The position numbers and the translations under genes are program-made. The notes beneath the pieces were generated by a model. The model ran no database searches and had not been told where the DNA came from. It saw only the letters and a list, made by a program, of their open reading frames with translations. From an uncultured Hungatella sp. (lineage in GTDB: Bacteria > Bacillota > Clostridia > Lachnospirales > Lachnospiraceae), in contig CAJUEJ010000027.1 in the NCBI GenBank assembly GCA_910585435.1, forward strand, positions 1 through 64,000: a stretch of DNA of 64,000 nt. The letters are read 5' to 3'. Positions 25,778-35,001 of the stretch are shown here, in pieces. Each line of letters begins with the position of its first letter. Within the stretch, counting starts at the first letter, position 1.

Positions 25778-28159
25778 TTATTTAAAGATAACGATGGTGA
25801 CTCCGGAATCGCCTTCGCCGAATTCTCCCAGGCGGAATTCCTTTACATAATTCAGTTTTTTAAGCCTTTTGTGGACAGCGGTCCGCAAAGCTCCGGTTCC
25901 TCTTCCGTGAACCACCCGCACCTGAGGAAGATGGGCCAGATACGCATCATCCAGGTATTTGTCCAATGCGGGAATAGCTTCATCCGTCGTCATTCCAATC
26001 AGGTTGACCTCTGGAGATATGGTGAAGGATTTGGACATCTTAATCTTTCCGCCGCCGGTTTTTTCTTTTGCCTTTTCCGCACCAGTTCCGTTTACGGACG
26101 GCTCTTCCACCAGCTCAAGATCCTTTATATTTACCTGGGACCGCAGAATTCCCATCTGTACAAATAAATCACCCTTGGCATTGGGCAGGGTGCTGACGGT
26201 TCCTGTCAGATTTAAGGACAGCACCTTTACACCGTCGCCGATACGGAGAGATTTGGGGGAAACAGTCTTTTTAGGGCCCTTGGCTTTGACAGCCAGGCGC
26301 TGATCCGCTTTCTCCATCTGCTCCCGCAGACGGGTCCGCTCTGCTTCCAGCTCCTTATTTACACCAGAGGAGGCGGCCAGGCGGTTTATATTCCGGATGG
26401 TCTGGTCAGCGGTTTCTTTGGCCTCACGCAGGATTTTCTGGGCTTCTTCGCTGGCCTGACGCAGCAGTTTTTCCTTCCGCTGATCCAGGCGTTCTTCTTT
26501 TTGGGACAGGCGGGATTTTAACTGGGCCACCTCTTCTTTGTATACCTTTATCTCCTCCTGCTCTTTTTCGATGGTTAATCTGCTTTGCTCCAGGTGGGCC
26601 AGAAGATCTTCGAAGGTTTCGTCACTTGATTCCAGATGGCTTTTGGCATCTTCGATGAGGAAATCCGGCAGGCCTAATTTCTGGGAGATGGCAAAGGCAT
26701 TGCTTTTGCCGGGGATACCGATAAGCAGCCGGTACGTAGGCTGCAGATTCTCCACGCTGAATTCGCAGCAGGCATTTTCCACACCGGGGGAGGTCAGGGC
26801 AAAGACCTTCAGCTCGCTGTAATGGGTGGTGGCCATAGTCCGGCACTTCATATTGTGCAGGAAATTCAGGATGGAAATAGCCAGGGCAGCGCCCTCTGTA
26901 GGGTCGGTTCCTGCGCCCAGCTCGTCGAACAGGCACAGGGAATGGCTGTCTGCCTGCTCCAGGATGGATACGATGTTGGTCATATGGGCAGAGAAGGTGC
27001 TAAGGCTTTGCTCGATGCTCTGCTCGTCTCCGATATCGGCGAAAACCTCCTGGAACACGGCCAGCTCGGATCCGTCGAAGGCAGGAATATGAAGACCTGC
27101 CTGGCCCATCAGGGTAAACAGCCCCACTGTCTTTAAGGAGACGGTTTTCCCGCCGGTGTTGGGGCCAGTAACAATAAGCAGATCAAAGTCTTTTCCCAGC
27201 CAGATATTGATGGGAACCACCTTGGCCGGATCTAAAAGGGGATGGCGGCCGTCTTTGATGTTTAGGTATCCACTGGTATTAAATTGGGGCTCGCTGCATT
27301 TGTAGTGTCTGGACAGGGCGGCTTTTGCAAAGATAAAATCTAATCTGGCTAAAAGCTGCTGGTTTAAGCGGAGCTCCTCTGTATAGGGGGCTGCCTGGTT
27401 GCTTAAATCCGCCAGGACGGCTTCGATTTCCTTCTTCTCCTGGATTTCTAATTCCCGCAGCTCGTTGTTCAGCTGGATGATGGCCATGGGCTCGATGAAC
27501 AATGTGGAGCCGGTGGAGGACTGGTCATGGACCATGCCGGAAACCTGGCTCTTGTGCTCGGCTTTTACCGGCAGGCAGTAACGGCCGTCCCGCATGGTGA
27601 TGACAGCATCCTGGAGATAGGAACGGTTGGAGTTTAACAGGGCATTCAGCTGGGAGTGCACCCGGTCGCCCAAGACCTTCATGGAACGCCGGACATGGCG
27701 CAGGCCAGGGCTGGCATCGTCGCTTATCTCCTCCTCTGACAGGATGCACCGCTTGATCTCTGTGTTTAACGGGGTGAGAGGCTCCAAAAGCCTGAACATC
27801 TCCTCCAGGGAATCGTCAGGAAGCTCAGACTCTTCATGCCGCCCGTAGGATTTGGCCCGGGCGGAGAGGGTCAGGTTGGAGCTGAGTGACAAAAGCTCGC
27901 TGACACTCAGGGAGCTGCCGATCTCCAGGCGCTTTAAGGAGCCGGTTATGTCTTTCAGGCCGGAGAAGGAGATACTTCCTTTCATCCGGACACGGGTCAG
28001 GGCATCTGTGGTTTCGGACTGCGCCTGACGGATTTCGTGGATGTCTGTGGAGGGCAGAAGGCTGCCGCACATGTCCCGGCCCAGGGGGGAGGAAGCGTAT
28101 TCCTTTAGCTGGGCGATGATTTTATCGTATTCCAGGGTTTTAAGTGATTTTATATTCAT
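25778..28159 (-). CDS. mutS2: MutS2-family ATPase/endonuclease
   Basis: A 793-aa MutS2. The N-terminal helical core is followed by the ABC-type ATPase with Walker A TGPNTGGKTVSLKT near residue 335, the SIEQSLSTFSAHM signature and Walker B LCLFDELGAGTDP. A long coiled coil spans about 510-640, and a C-terminal Smr nuclease domain carries VVHGRGTGALR. Known roles in the family are suppression of recombination and rescue of collided ribosomes. The start at 28159 has AAAGGA upstream. It may head a leftward transcript with the two-component genes, interrupted by the palindromic repeats. Confidence 0.95.
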   Translation of the reverse strand: MNIKSLKTLEYDKIIAQLKEYASSPLGRDMCGSLLPSTDIHEIRQAQSETTDALTRVRMKGSISFSGLKDITGSLKRLEIGSSLSVSELLSLSSNLTLSARAKSYGRHEESELPDDSLEEMFRLLEPLTPLNTEIKRCILSEEEISDDASPGLRHVRRSMKVLGDRVHSQLNALLNSNRSYLQDAVITMRDGRYCLPVKAEHKSQVSGMVHDQSSTGSTLFIEPMAIIQLNNELRELEIQEKKEIEAVLADLSNQAAPYTEELRLNQQLLARLDFIFAKAALSRHYKCSEPQFNTSGYLNIKDGRHPLLDPAKVVPINIWLGKDFDLLIVTGPNTGGKTVSLKTVGLFTLMGQAGLHIPAFDGSELAVFQEVFADIGDEQSIEQSLSTFSAHMTNIVSILEQADSHSLCLFDELGAGTDPTEGAALAISILNFLHNMKCRTMATTHYSELKVFALTSPGVENACCEFSVENLQPTYRLLIGIPGKSNAFAISQKLGLPDFLIEDAKSHLESSDETFEDLLAHLEQSRLTIEKEQEEIKVYKEEVAQLKSRLSQKEERLDQRKEKLLRQASEEAQKILREAKETADQTIRNINRLAASSGVNKELEAERTRLREQMEKADQRLAVKAKGPKKTVSPKSLRIGDGVKVLSLNLTGTVSTLPNAKGDLFVQMGILRSQVNIKDLELVEEPSVNGTGAEKAKEKTGGGKIKMSKSFTISPEVNLIGMTTDEAIPALDKYLDDAYLAHLPQVRVVHGRGTGALRTAVHKRLKKLNYVKEFRLGEFGEGDSGVTIVIFK

Positions 28160-28273
28160 AGTTTCATATCCTTTTAAGCTTGGTTTATGGTATTGGAAAA
28201 AGCCTATTCACATTATATCATAAAAAATCATGTAAGGGGAGATTTAAAAATGTTCTTTTTTGTTTGCTTTTTG

Positions 28274-28302
28274 TTGCATAAATCGGACTATCATTCTATA
28301 AT
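28274..28302 (+). promoter_or_regulatory. Sigma-A-type promoter of the HtrA-like gene
   Basis: TTGCAT (28274-28279), 17-bp spacer and TATAAT (28297-28302), 30 bp before the start codon, in the divergent gap with mutS2. Confidence 0.7.
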
Positions 28303-28332
28303 ATACGTAGGTCTCTGAGAGGAGGGTGAGGT

Positions 28333-29706
28333 ATGCCGGGTATAAATAATCCTGATCAAGAACCAAGACAGAAACGTCCGTTTATACGAGAAAAAGTGGA
28401 ACGGCCGCCTTTGACGCGCAGGCAGATAATCGGGCGCGTCTTCATGTTTGTGTTCATCGCGGTTCTGGGTGGGGCGGCAGCAGGGGTAAGCTTTGCTGTG
28501 GCCAGGCCTTTGGCGGAGAGGTATCTGGTTCAGGAGGAGACGACAGAGAGCATTCCCGTCACCATTCCCAGAGATGAGGAGACCCAAAGCACACAGGCCA
28601 CCCAGCCTTCTCAGCCCTCCCAGACACTGCCGCCGGAGACGACAGAGGAGGAAACCTCCCAGGAGGAGACTCAGAGCCAGCCACCTGAGACAGAGCCTAT
28701 TGAAGACATTTTACAGTCAGCTATCGAAGAATATCAATATACAGCCAATGATTTAAGCTCTATGTACAGTTCATTAAAAAGCGTTGTGACAGAGGCAGAT
28801 AAAGGGATTGTTGTGGTGCATTCCGTGAAGCAGGAGGTGGACTGGTTTGACAATCCGGTGGAAGTGTCCGGCATGTACGCGGGAGTGATCATTGCCTCCA
28901 CCAGCCAGGAGCTTCTGATTCTGACTCCCGAAAGCGCTGTGGAGAATGCTGATTCGATTAAGGTTACATTTATTGACAATACGGAGACAGACGGCACCAT
29001 AAAACAGATAGATACAGTATCCGGCATGGCCGTGGTCAGCGTAGATATCTATACACTGGGGGAAAGCACCAGAGAGAATGCGGCTGTTTTGCAGCTGGGG
29101 AATTCCTACAGTGTGAGACAGGGGGATCTGGTTGCCGCCATAGGGGCGCCATCAGGGAATGTCCATTCCAGCACTTACGGCTTTATATCCTATGTTCTGC
29201 GCAATGTTCAGGTGGCAGATAACAGCACCAGGCTTTTGTTTGCAGATATCAAAGGCAACGGGGGAGCAGGAACATTTTTAATCAATATTTCAGGGGAAGT
29301 GGTAGGATGGGTGACAGATGAATATACCAGTGAGCAAAGCACCAACATGACTACGGTCATGGCTATCTCTGATTATAAAACCAATCTGGAAAAGATGTCC
29401 AACGGGGTGCCTATTCCTTATCTGGGAATCAAAGGCCAGGAGGTAAGCACAGCCATGAATGAGAGCGGCATGCCTCTGGGGGTGTATGTGGCAGAGTGCA
29501 TTCTGGACAGCCCGGTGTACAATGCAGGGATACAGAACGGGGATGTGATTGTGAAGCTGGGGGACAAAACCATAGCATCCATGAAGGATTACCAGAACGG
29601 AATGGAGCAGCTGAACCGGGGGGACGAGATTACAGTTGTGGTTCAGCGAAAAGGCATTGATGAATATAAACAATTAGAATATCAGGTAATTGTAGGAGCC
29701 AGATAG
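28333..29706 (+). CDS. HtrA/DegP-like membrane protein with degenerate protease site and PDZ
   Basis: A 457-aa protein. The cytoplasmic N-terminus is basic, one transmembrane helix lies near residues 37-58, and a Thr/Glu/Gln-rich linker runs to about 125. A trypsin-like HtrA domain (about 135-350) and a PDZ domain (about 355-457, with GVYVAECILDSPVYNAGIQNGDVIVKLG-type sequence) follow. The triad looks lost. The usual T-N-H-H-V site reads ILTPESAVE, and the usual GNSGGP site reads KGNGGAGTF, without the Ser. It is probably a non-proteolytic binding protein outside the membrane (inference). GGAGGGTGAGG precedes the ATG. Confidence 0.8.
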   Translation: MPGINNPDQEPRQKRPFIREKVERPPLTRRQIIGRVFMFVFIAVLGGAAAGVSFAVARPLAERYLVQEETTESIPVTIPRDEETQSTQATQPSQPSQTLPPETTEEETSQEETQSQPPETEPIEDILQSAIEEYQYTANDLSSMYSSLKSVVTEADKGIVVVHSVKQEVDWFDNPVEVSGMYAGVIIASTSQELLILTPESAVENADSIKVTFIDNTETDGTIKQIDTVSGMAVVSVDIYTLGESTRENAAVLQLGNSYSVRQGDLVAAIGAPSGNVHSSTYGFISYVLRNVQVADNSTRLLFADIKGNGGAGTFLINISGEVVGWVTDEYTSEQSTNMTTVMAISDYKTNLEKMSNGVPIPYLGIKGQEVSTAMNESGMPLGVYVAECILDSPVYNAGIQNGDVIVKLGDKTIASMKDYQNGMEQLNRGDEITVVVQRKGIDEYKQLEYQVIVGAR

Positions 29707-29718
29707 AGGGAGCAGAGC

Positions 29719-30666
29719 ATGAAATTTATTGGCAGTTTGAAGGAAGGCATGAGGATTTCAGAGATTTATCTGTGTAAAAGCAAACAGATTGCACAGACAA
29801 AGGCTGGGAAGGATTATGGAAATCTGGTTCTTCAGGATAAGACGGGAACCATTGACTCGAAAATCTGGGATCTGAATTCTCCGGGAATCGGCAATTTTGA
29901 GACTCTGGATTACGTGTGCGTGGATGCAGAGGTAACAGTGTTTCAGGGCAACAATCAGCTGAATATCCGCCGAATCCGCAAGGCGGATGAAGGGGAGTAT
30001 TCCCCGGCAGATTATCTTCCCGTGTCTTCCAAGAACATTGAGACAATGTATGAGGAGCTGGTAAGCTATATACATTCTGTAAAGAATCCTTATCTGAATC
30101 GTCTGGCCTCCTGTTATTTTATAGAAGATGAAGAATTTGCCAGGGCTTTTCAGTTCCACAGTGCGGCCAAAAGCGTTCACCATGGGTTTGTGGGAGGGCT
30201 TTTGGAGCATACCTTAAGCGTGGTTAAAATGTGCGATTATTACGCAGGGTACTATCCGGGGTTAAACAGGGACTTACTGTTGACAGCTGCCTTGTTTCAT
30301 GATATCGGGAAGATTAAGGAATTGTCCGTATTCCCGGAAAATGATTACACTGACGACGGGCAGCTTTTAGGCCACATCATTATCGGGACGGAGATGATAA
30401 CAGAGGGGATCCGGAGGATTCCAGGATTTCCGAAGAAGCTGGAGAGCGAGTTAAAGCACTGCATTTTGTCTCATCACGGCGAGCTTGAATATGGATCTCC
30501 TAAAAAGCCTGCCCTTTTGGAGGCGCTGGCCTTAAGCTTTGCGGACAACACAGACGCAAAGATGGAGACGATGCTTGAGGCGCTCCGCGGAGCAGGAGAG
30601 AACCAGGGATGGATAGGATACAACCGTCTTTTAGAGACCAATATCCGCAGGACGACAGAGAGCTGA
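29719..30666 (+). CDS. yhaM: YhaM-type 3'-5' exoribonuclease
   Basis: A 315-aa protein with an N-terminal OB fold (about 1-95) and an HD domain. HD motifs are HHGFVGGLLEHT near residue 155, FHDIGK near 195, and HHGELEYGSPKKP near 255. This order is that of YhaM, an exoribonuclease that trims RNA and single-stranded DNA. GGGAG precedes the ATG, 12 bp after the HtrA-like gene, so the two are likely co-transcribed. The strong terminator at 30752-30806 ends the unit. Confidence 0.9.
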   Translation: MKFIGSLKEGMRISEIYLCKSKQIAQTKAGKDYGNLVLQDKTGTIDSKIWDLNSPGIGNFETLDYVCVDAEVTVFQGNNQLNIRRIRKADEGEYSPADYLPVSSKNIETMYEELVSYIHSVKNPYLNRLASCYFIEDEEFARAFQFHSAAKSVHHGFVGGLLEHTLSVVKMCDYYAGYYPGLNRDLLLTAALFHDIGKIKELSVFPENDYTDDGQLLGHIIIGTEMITEGIRRIPGFPKKLESELKHCILSHHGELEYGSPKKPALLEALALSFADNTDAKMETMLEALRGAGENQGWIGYNRLLETNIRRTTES

Positions 30667-30751
30667 GAATATCCGAGAACAGCCTTGTCGGCTGAGGACA
30701 AAACAGCCAGTACTGTCTTGGGGAATTTCCTGTGAATTCAGTATTGGGAAC

Positions 30752-30806
30752 AAAAGGGTTGCTGCAAAACCCAGAGACTTCTGATTTTTGCAGCAACCCT
30801 TTTTTA
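30752..30806 (+). terminator. Terminator downstream of yhaM
   Basis: A perfect 18-bp stem (AAAAGGGTTGCTGCAAAA with its complement) ends in a T run. Confidence 0.9.
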
Positions 30807-30855
30807 GGAGGTATCGCTAGTTTTTATATATATTTATGTAAAGCGTACTACTTTC

Positions 30856-30987
30856 TCAAGGATTATGAGAGTTGGCACGTCTTGTTGTTAGACGGGTCCG
30901 GCAACGGTTGCGCGCGGTGTGCTGCCAGACCCAATTTCGTATAGTCACGGTTCTTTTAACAGCGTCGCTGCCGTTAATCTGGAACCG
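30856..30987 (+). ncRNA. Candidate structured RNA in the yhaM-rlmD gap
   Basis: The 433-bp gap from 30667 to 31100 has no credible gene. After the terminator, at least four hairpins follow one another: TCTCA/TGAGA near 30854-30870; CGTCT-TGTTGTT-AGACG ending near 30894; GGGTCCGGCA (30894-30903) with TGCCAGACCC (30923-30932), one mismatch; and CGGTTC (30948-30953) with GAACCG (30982-30987) enclosing TTAAC/GTTAA. GC content rises sharply here against AT-rich flanks. It could be a riboswitch-like leader of rlmD, a small RNA or a relic of a structured element. I cannot match it to a named class. Confidence 0.35.
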
Positions 30988-31100
30988 CCTCATATCTCAA
31001 TCGATATCATGGTTATATAATAACAGGTAATTGTGAATAGAGTTTGTTAAATTCATAAAAGAAGTGTAAAATTATGGAAATAAATCTTAAGGAAAAGTGA

Positions 31101-32621
31101 ATGATGGACGTTAAAAAAAATGACAGGTTTACAGTGGTGATTGAAGACATCAGCCAGGATGGCTCCGGCATCGGAAAGCTGGACGGATATATATGGTTTA
31201 TCAAAGACACGGTCACAGGGGATGTGGTGGAGGCCAGGGCCATGAAGATGAAAAAGTCTTATGGCTTTGCCAGGCTTGAGAAGGTGGTTAAGCCCTCGCC
31301 CAACAGGATAGAGCCTGTCTGCCCGGTGGCCCGCCAGTGTGGCGGCTGCCAGCTTCAGGCCATGAGCTACCAGGAACAGCTTAGGTTTAAGGAGAATAAG
31401 GTTTATAATAACCTGCTTCGGATTGGCGGGTTTTATAATCTGAGGCGGGCGGCCCAGGCGGGGGAGGCTGACAGAGAGGAAGGTAACGTGGGAAGAGGCA
31501 GCGCAGAGGATGCTAAGGCCATAGATTTTCTGCCTATTATGGGAATGGACAATCCCTGGCGCTACCGGAATAAAGCTCAGTTCCCGTTCGGAGAGGACAG
31601 GGAAGGACATGTGGTCACCGGCTTCTATGCCGGGCGTACCCATGTGATTATCCCCCAGGAGGACTGTCTGCTGGGAGTGGAGGAGAACAGGGAGATTTTA
31701 GCTGTTATAAAAGAGCATATGAGACAGTTTCAGATTCCGCCCTATAATGAGCAAAAGCAGGAAGGGCTTGTCCGTCACGCACTGATTCGGAAAGGGTTTC
31801 GGACAGGGGAGCTGATGGTGTGTCTGGTGATAAACGGAAGAAGGCTCCCCGGGAAGGAACAGCTGGTGGAAAGACTTTGCAGGCTGAAGGGAATGGCCAG
31901 CATTTCTTATAGTATAAATACAGAGAGAAACAATGTGATCATGGGAAAGGAGATTGTGAATCTCTACGGCCCGGAATATATTACGGATTATATCGGCGAC
32001 ATACAGTATCGGATTTCGCCGCTGTCATTTTACCAGGTGAATCCGGTACAGACGGAAAAGCTGTACGGCACGGCACTGGAGTATGCAGGTCTTACAGGGG
32101 ACGAGACAGTATGGGATCTGTACTGCGGAATCGGAACCATATCCTTATTTCTGGCAGAGAAGGCAAGAAAGGTCTATGGAGTTGAGATTATTCCTGAAGC
32201 CATCCGTGACGCCAGGGAAAATGCCAGGATTAACGGCATAGAAAATGTGGAGTTTTTTGTGGGAAAGGCAGAGGAGGTATTGCCCCGGTGGTATGAGAAA
32301 AACAGGAGCCGGGCCGACGTCATCGTAGTGGATCCGCCCAGAAAAGGCTGCGATCCCGTGTGCCTGGATACAATCGTTCAGATGCAGCCAGAGAAAGTGG
32401 TTTACGTCAGCTGCGATTCCGCCACCCTTGCCAGAGACCTGCGGTATCTGTGCGACAGGGGGTTTGAGGTGGAGAAGGTGCGGTGCTGCGATATGTTTGG
32501 GTGGACGGGGCATGTGGAGACGGTAGTTTTATTAACCCAAAAAAACTCAATGTCAAGCAGCATATATGAGAGAAGTCGAACGCTGTTTACAGGACAAGAA
32601 GGAGCAGGCAAACAACAATAG
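31101..32621 (+). CDS. rlmD: 23S rRNA uracil-C5 methyltransferase, RlmD/RlmCD type
   Basis: A 506-aa SAM-dependent methyltransferase that makes 5-methyluridine in 23S rRNA. An N-terminal TRAM domain (about 1-62) is followed by the iron-sulfur cysteines CPVARQCGGC near residue 73 with a further Cys in the EDCLLG segment. The SAM motif is WDLYCGIGTISLFL near 340. DPPRKGCD near 413 and the SCDSATLARDL catalytic/specificity region near 433 complete the site. The last 20 or so residues after VVLLTQK are unlike the family and may be a tail read into accessory DNA. AAGGA precedes the ATG. Confidence 0.92.
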   Translation: MMDVKKNDRFTVVIEDISQDGSGIGKLDGYIWFIKDTVTGDVVEARAMKMKKSYGFARLEKVVKPSPNRIEPVCPVARQCGGCQLQAMSYQEQLRFKENKVYNNLLRIGGFYNLRRAAQAGEADREEGNVGRGSAEDAKAIDFLPIMGMDNPWRYRNKAQFPFGEDREGHVVTGFYAGRTHVIIPQEDCLLGVEENREILAVIKEHMRQFQIPPYNEQKQEGLVRHALIRKGFRTGELMVCLVINGRRLPGKEQLVERLCRLKGMASISYSINTERNNVIMGKEIVNLYGPEYITDYIGDIQYRISPLSFYQVNPVQTEKLYGTALEYAGLTGDETVWDLYCGIGTISLFLAEKARKVYGVEIIPEAIRDARENARINGIENVEFFVGKAEEVLPRWYEKNRSRADVIVVDPPRKGCDPVCLDTIVQMQPEKVVYVSCDSATLARDLRYLCDRGFEVEKVRCCDMFGWTGHVETVVLLTQKNSMSSSIYERSRTLFTGQEGAGKQQ

Positions 32622-32715
32622 AGAACGCCTGGTTTGTATTCATGCCAATATTTTTAAAAATTCAACAAAGTGTAAGCAGCTGGAGGATAAATTCAATACT
32701 ATCGTCCATGATTAA
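32566..32715 (+). CDS. Possible small ORF overlapping the rlmD end
   Basis: A 49-codon frame starting MREVERCLQD and rich in Lys, Asn and Gln overlaps the last 56 bp of rlmD and stops 24 bp before the DUF1016 gene. It has no clear ribosome binding site and I do not recognise it. It may be the remnant of a longer accessory gene. Confidence 0.2.
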   Translation: MREVERCLQDKKEQANNNRERLVCIHANIFKNSTKCKQLEDKFNTIVHD

Positions 32716-32738
32716 AGAATAGATAAAGGAGAGCGCTT

Positions 32739-33670
32739 ATGGATAAACGAAAGCACATGGGAAAAGATAAAAAAGGAGTAATTTTTCCAGTTGCTCCAAA
32801 TCTTCCCGAAATGAGTGATAGTTATTTGCAATTTATAGAAGAAATCAAAAAAGAGATTCAGAAGCAGAGAGTTTCTGTTGTAATGAATGCCAATAGAAGT
32901 ATGATTTGCCTTTATTGGAATATTGGCAGGGCTATTTTGAAAAAACAAGAAGAAGAGGGGTGGGGCGCAAAGGTCATTGACCGTATGTCAAAGGATTTGA
33001 AAATTGCTTTTCCAGAAATGTCTGGCTTTTCTCCGCGCAATATTAAGTATATGCGTAAATTCGCGCAGTGTTGGTTGGATGAGAAAATAGTGCAACGGGT
33101 CGTTGCACAAATACCGTGGCGGACAAATATTACTATAATGGATAAATTAAAAACGCAAGAAGAACGCGTATGGTATGCCAGTAAAACAATAGAAAATGGC
33201 TGGAGTAAAACAATACTTGAGTTACAAATACAAAGCAGATTAATGGAACGTACTGGAAAAACCGTCAACAATTTTCCTGCGGCACTGCCACCGCTTGATT
33301 CTGATATGGCGAATCAGATATTTAAAGATCCTTATCTGTTTGATTTTTTGGGAACCGATATGCCAAGACGTGAAGTGGAAATAGAACAGAAATTAACAGA
33401 GCATATTCAAAGCTTTCTGTTAGAATTGGGACAAGGATTTGCATTTGTTGGCCGGCAGGTTCATTTAGAGGTTGGAGGACAAGATTTTTATTTGGATTTT
33501 TGTTTTACCACTTGAAATTGCGTTGCTATGTCGTGGTAGAATATTCTTTGTGTGGTTATCAAAACCCGATTGGTGTAGCAGAATGGAAAAATCAGCTTAC
33601 ACAATCTTTACCAGAGGAGCTGCAGAGTAGTTTGCCTTCTATTGAGGAAATAGAAAGAGAATTGGAATAA
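32739..33670 (-). other. Strand note: nothing coding on the minus strand over the DUF1016 pseudogene
   Basis: A minus-strand frame at 32912-33271 is a shadow of the plus-strand gene and shows no ribosome binding site or family motif. Confidence 0.5.
32739..33670 (+). pseudogene. Broken DUF1016/YhcG PDDEXK nuclease-family gene
   Basis: The first 258 codons read as a DUF1016 N-terminal domain (YWNIGRAILKKQEE, GFSPRNIKYMRKFA, IPWRTNITIMDKL) and enter the nuclease domain (GFAFVGRQVHLEVGGQDFYLDF). The frame then shifts at a run of T near 33500 and stops at 33515. In the next frame translation resumes as YHLKLRCYVV and jumps straight to VEYSLCGYQNPIGVAEW, ending ELE at 33670. About 45 residues expected between these segments, including the ExK-type catalytic strand of the family, are missing. 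So there are two lesions: a 1-bp frameshift and an internal deletion. A good AAAGGAGAG site precedes the ATG. Confidence 0.8.
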
Positions 33671-33717
33671 CGGCAAAATTGATAGAAAAAGTGCAACAGC
33701 CGTTGCACAAATGGGAT

Positions 33718-33755
33718 AATAGCTGCTGATGCGAAAACATTGGCAGTTATTTTTT
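33718..33755 (+). terminator. Terminator after the DUF1016 pseudogene
   Basis: AATAGCTGC pairs with GCAGTTATT (one G-U) around a 16-nt loop and is followed by six T. A short GTGCAAC/GTTGCAC hairpin lies just upstream at 33691-33708. Confidence 0.65.
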
Positions 33756-34089
33756 GCGCTGAGGGGAGGTGGTGCCATGGGGCTGATTTCCGGGATTGAG
33801 CGGTAAGTGCATTATTTCCAAAGTAAATGTGAAAGAAGAATTGAACATAAGGTGTTGATTGTATGAGCGAGAAGTATTATGGGTCAATTATTAAAGATGG
33901 GGATCATCTGGTACAATCGAAGTAAAATTCTAATAGGGTCATAGGACAGACCCATAATGCGGAGAAACCAAAGGATGCGAGAAGGAAGTGATGGATGCTG
34001 CTTTGGCTGAAAGGAAATATTTAATATACTTCTAAAGATGAAGTTAAAAGGAGTTAGCAAGAATAATGAAACAAAGCTTCAGACATTCT
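33756..34089 (+). other. Gene-poor stretch with a short gene remnant
   Basis: No intact gene is seen. A frame starting ATG 33863 reads MSEKYYGSIIKDGDHLVQSK, stops at 33925 and then continues in the same frame for about 20 more plausible codons (RVIGQTHNAEKPKDARRK), so it looks like the start of a decayed gene. Nothing else is recognised up to the promoter of the AraC-type gene. Confidence 0.4.
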
Positions 34090-34115
34090 GGTATAATGTT
34101 GACAGACATTATACC
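34090..34115. promoter_or_regulatory. Dyad operator over the -10 box of the AraC-GNAT gene
   Basis: GGTATAATG (34090-34098) and CATTATACC (34107-34115) are perfect 9-bp inverted arms with an 8-bp spacer. The left arm contains a TGGTATAAT extended -10 box facing the AraC-GNAT and MATE genes. A regulator binding here would control the promoter, probably the AraC-type protein itself (inference). Confidence 0.5.
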
Positions 34116-34149
34116 GGCGCTGATTTGCCGTCCGACGAAGGAGGGGACT

Positions 34150-35001
34150 ATGAATATCCGTAAAATTGAGGACATAGCAGCTGTAATTTCCCATATTGAA
34201 GCACACCTCAATGAGAGGCTGGATCTGGACGCGGTTGCAAATGCAGCCGGCTACTCCAAATACCACCTCCATCGGCTGTTTACATGCACAGCCGGGCTCA
34301 CGCCTCACGATTACATACAGCGCAGAAGGCTGACAGAGGCGGCAAGGGGATTGGTATTTTCGGAAAAGCCGATTATTGAAATTGCACTGACAGCCGGCTA
34401 TGAGAGCCGACAGGCTTTTACTTCTGTTTTCAGGAGCATGTATAAGCAGACGCCGCTGGAGTACCGGCAGAACCAGTTTTTTTACCCTCTCCAGCTGGCC
34501 CTTACATTAAATCTGAATCCATCTGTTCCCGGTGCTGCCATGGAGAAGGTTTCTTATGCCGCGCTGGCAGACATCTCTGACTGGATGAATTTTATTACCC
34601 TGGTGATCGACGGCTTTCCCTGTCTGGATGAGGCTTCTCATCTGGAACAGGTCAGGCAGCATATGCAGAAACGGCAGGCCCTTATCATGCGGGATGGATC
34701 TTCCATCATCGGTGCTGCCGCTTTTTTATATCAGGCCGGGAGCATTGAGTTTCTGGCGGTGCATCCCCAATACCGGAATGGTGGGGTGGCGAAGGCATTG
34801 CTTGAATTTATGATGTGTAATGTGTTTGGGAGACGGGAAATCAGTATCACCACCTTCCGCCAGGGGGACAAGGCTGATACGGGACAGCGGGAAGAGTATA
34901 TGGGGCTGGGATTTGCCGAGGCGGATCCTGTCACTGCATTTGGCTATCCGGCCCAAAAGCTGATTCTGCCGCTAAAAAGGGGGGAATGGAGAAATGAGTG
35001 A
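34150..35001 (+). CDS. AraC-type regulator fused to a GNAT acetyltransferase domain
   Basis: A 283-aa protein. The N-terminal ~105 residues are an AraC/XylS double helix-turn-helix (YSKYHLHRLFTCTAGLTPHDYIQRRRL, then ALTAGYESRQAFTSVFRSMYKQTP). The C-terminal ~110 residues resemble a GNAT acetyltransferase, with the strand IEFLAVHPQYRNGGVAKALLEF matching the acetyl-CoA-binding A motif (Q/R-x-x-G-x-A). The start at 34150 is chosen because GGAGGGG lies just upstream; the frame reaches back to 34066 over the promoter. It overlaps the MATE gene by 8 bp. The order of domains suggests a sensor that binds acyl-CoA or modifies a drug (inference). Confidence 0.82.
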   Translation: MNIRKIEDIAAVISHIEAHLNERLDLDAVANAAGYSKYHLHRLFTCTAGLTPHDYIQRRRLTEAARGLVFSEKPIIEIALTAGYESRQAFTSVFRSMYKQTPLEYRQNQFFYPLQLALTLNLNPSVPGAAMEKVSYAALADISDWMNFITLVIDGFPCLDEASHLEQVRQHMQKRQALIMRDGSSIIGAAAFLYQAGSIEFLAVHPQYRNGGVAKALLEFMMCNVFGRREISITTFRQGDKADTGQREEYMGLGFAEADPVTAFGYPAQKLILPLKRGEWRNE

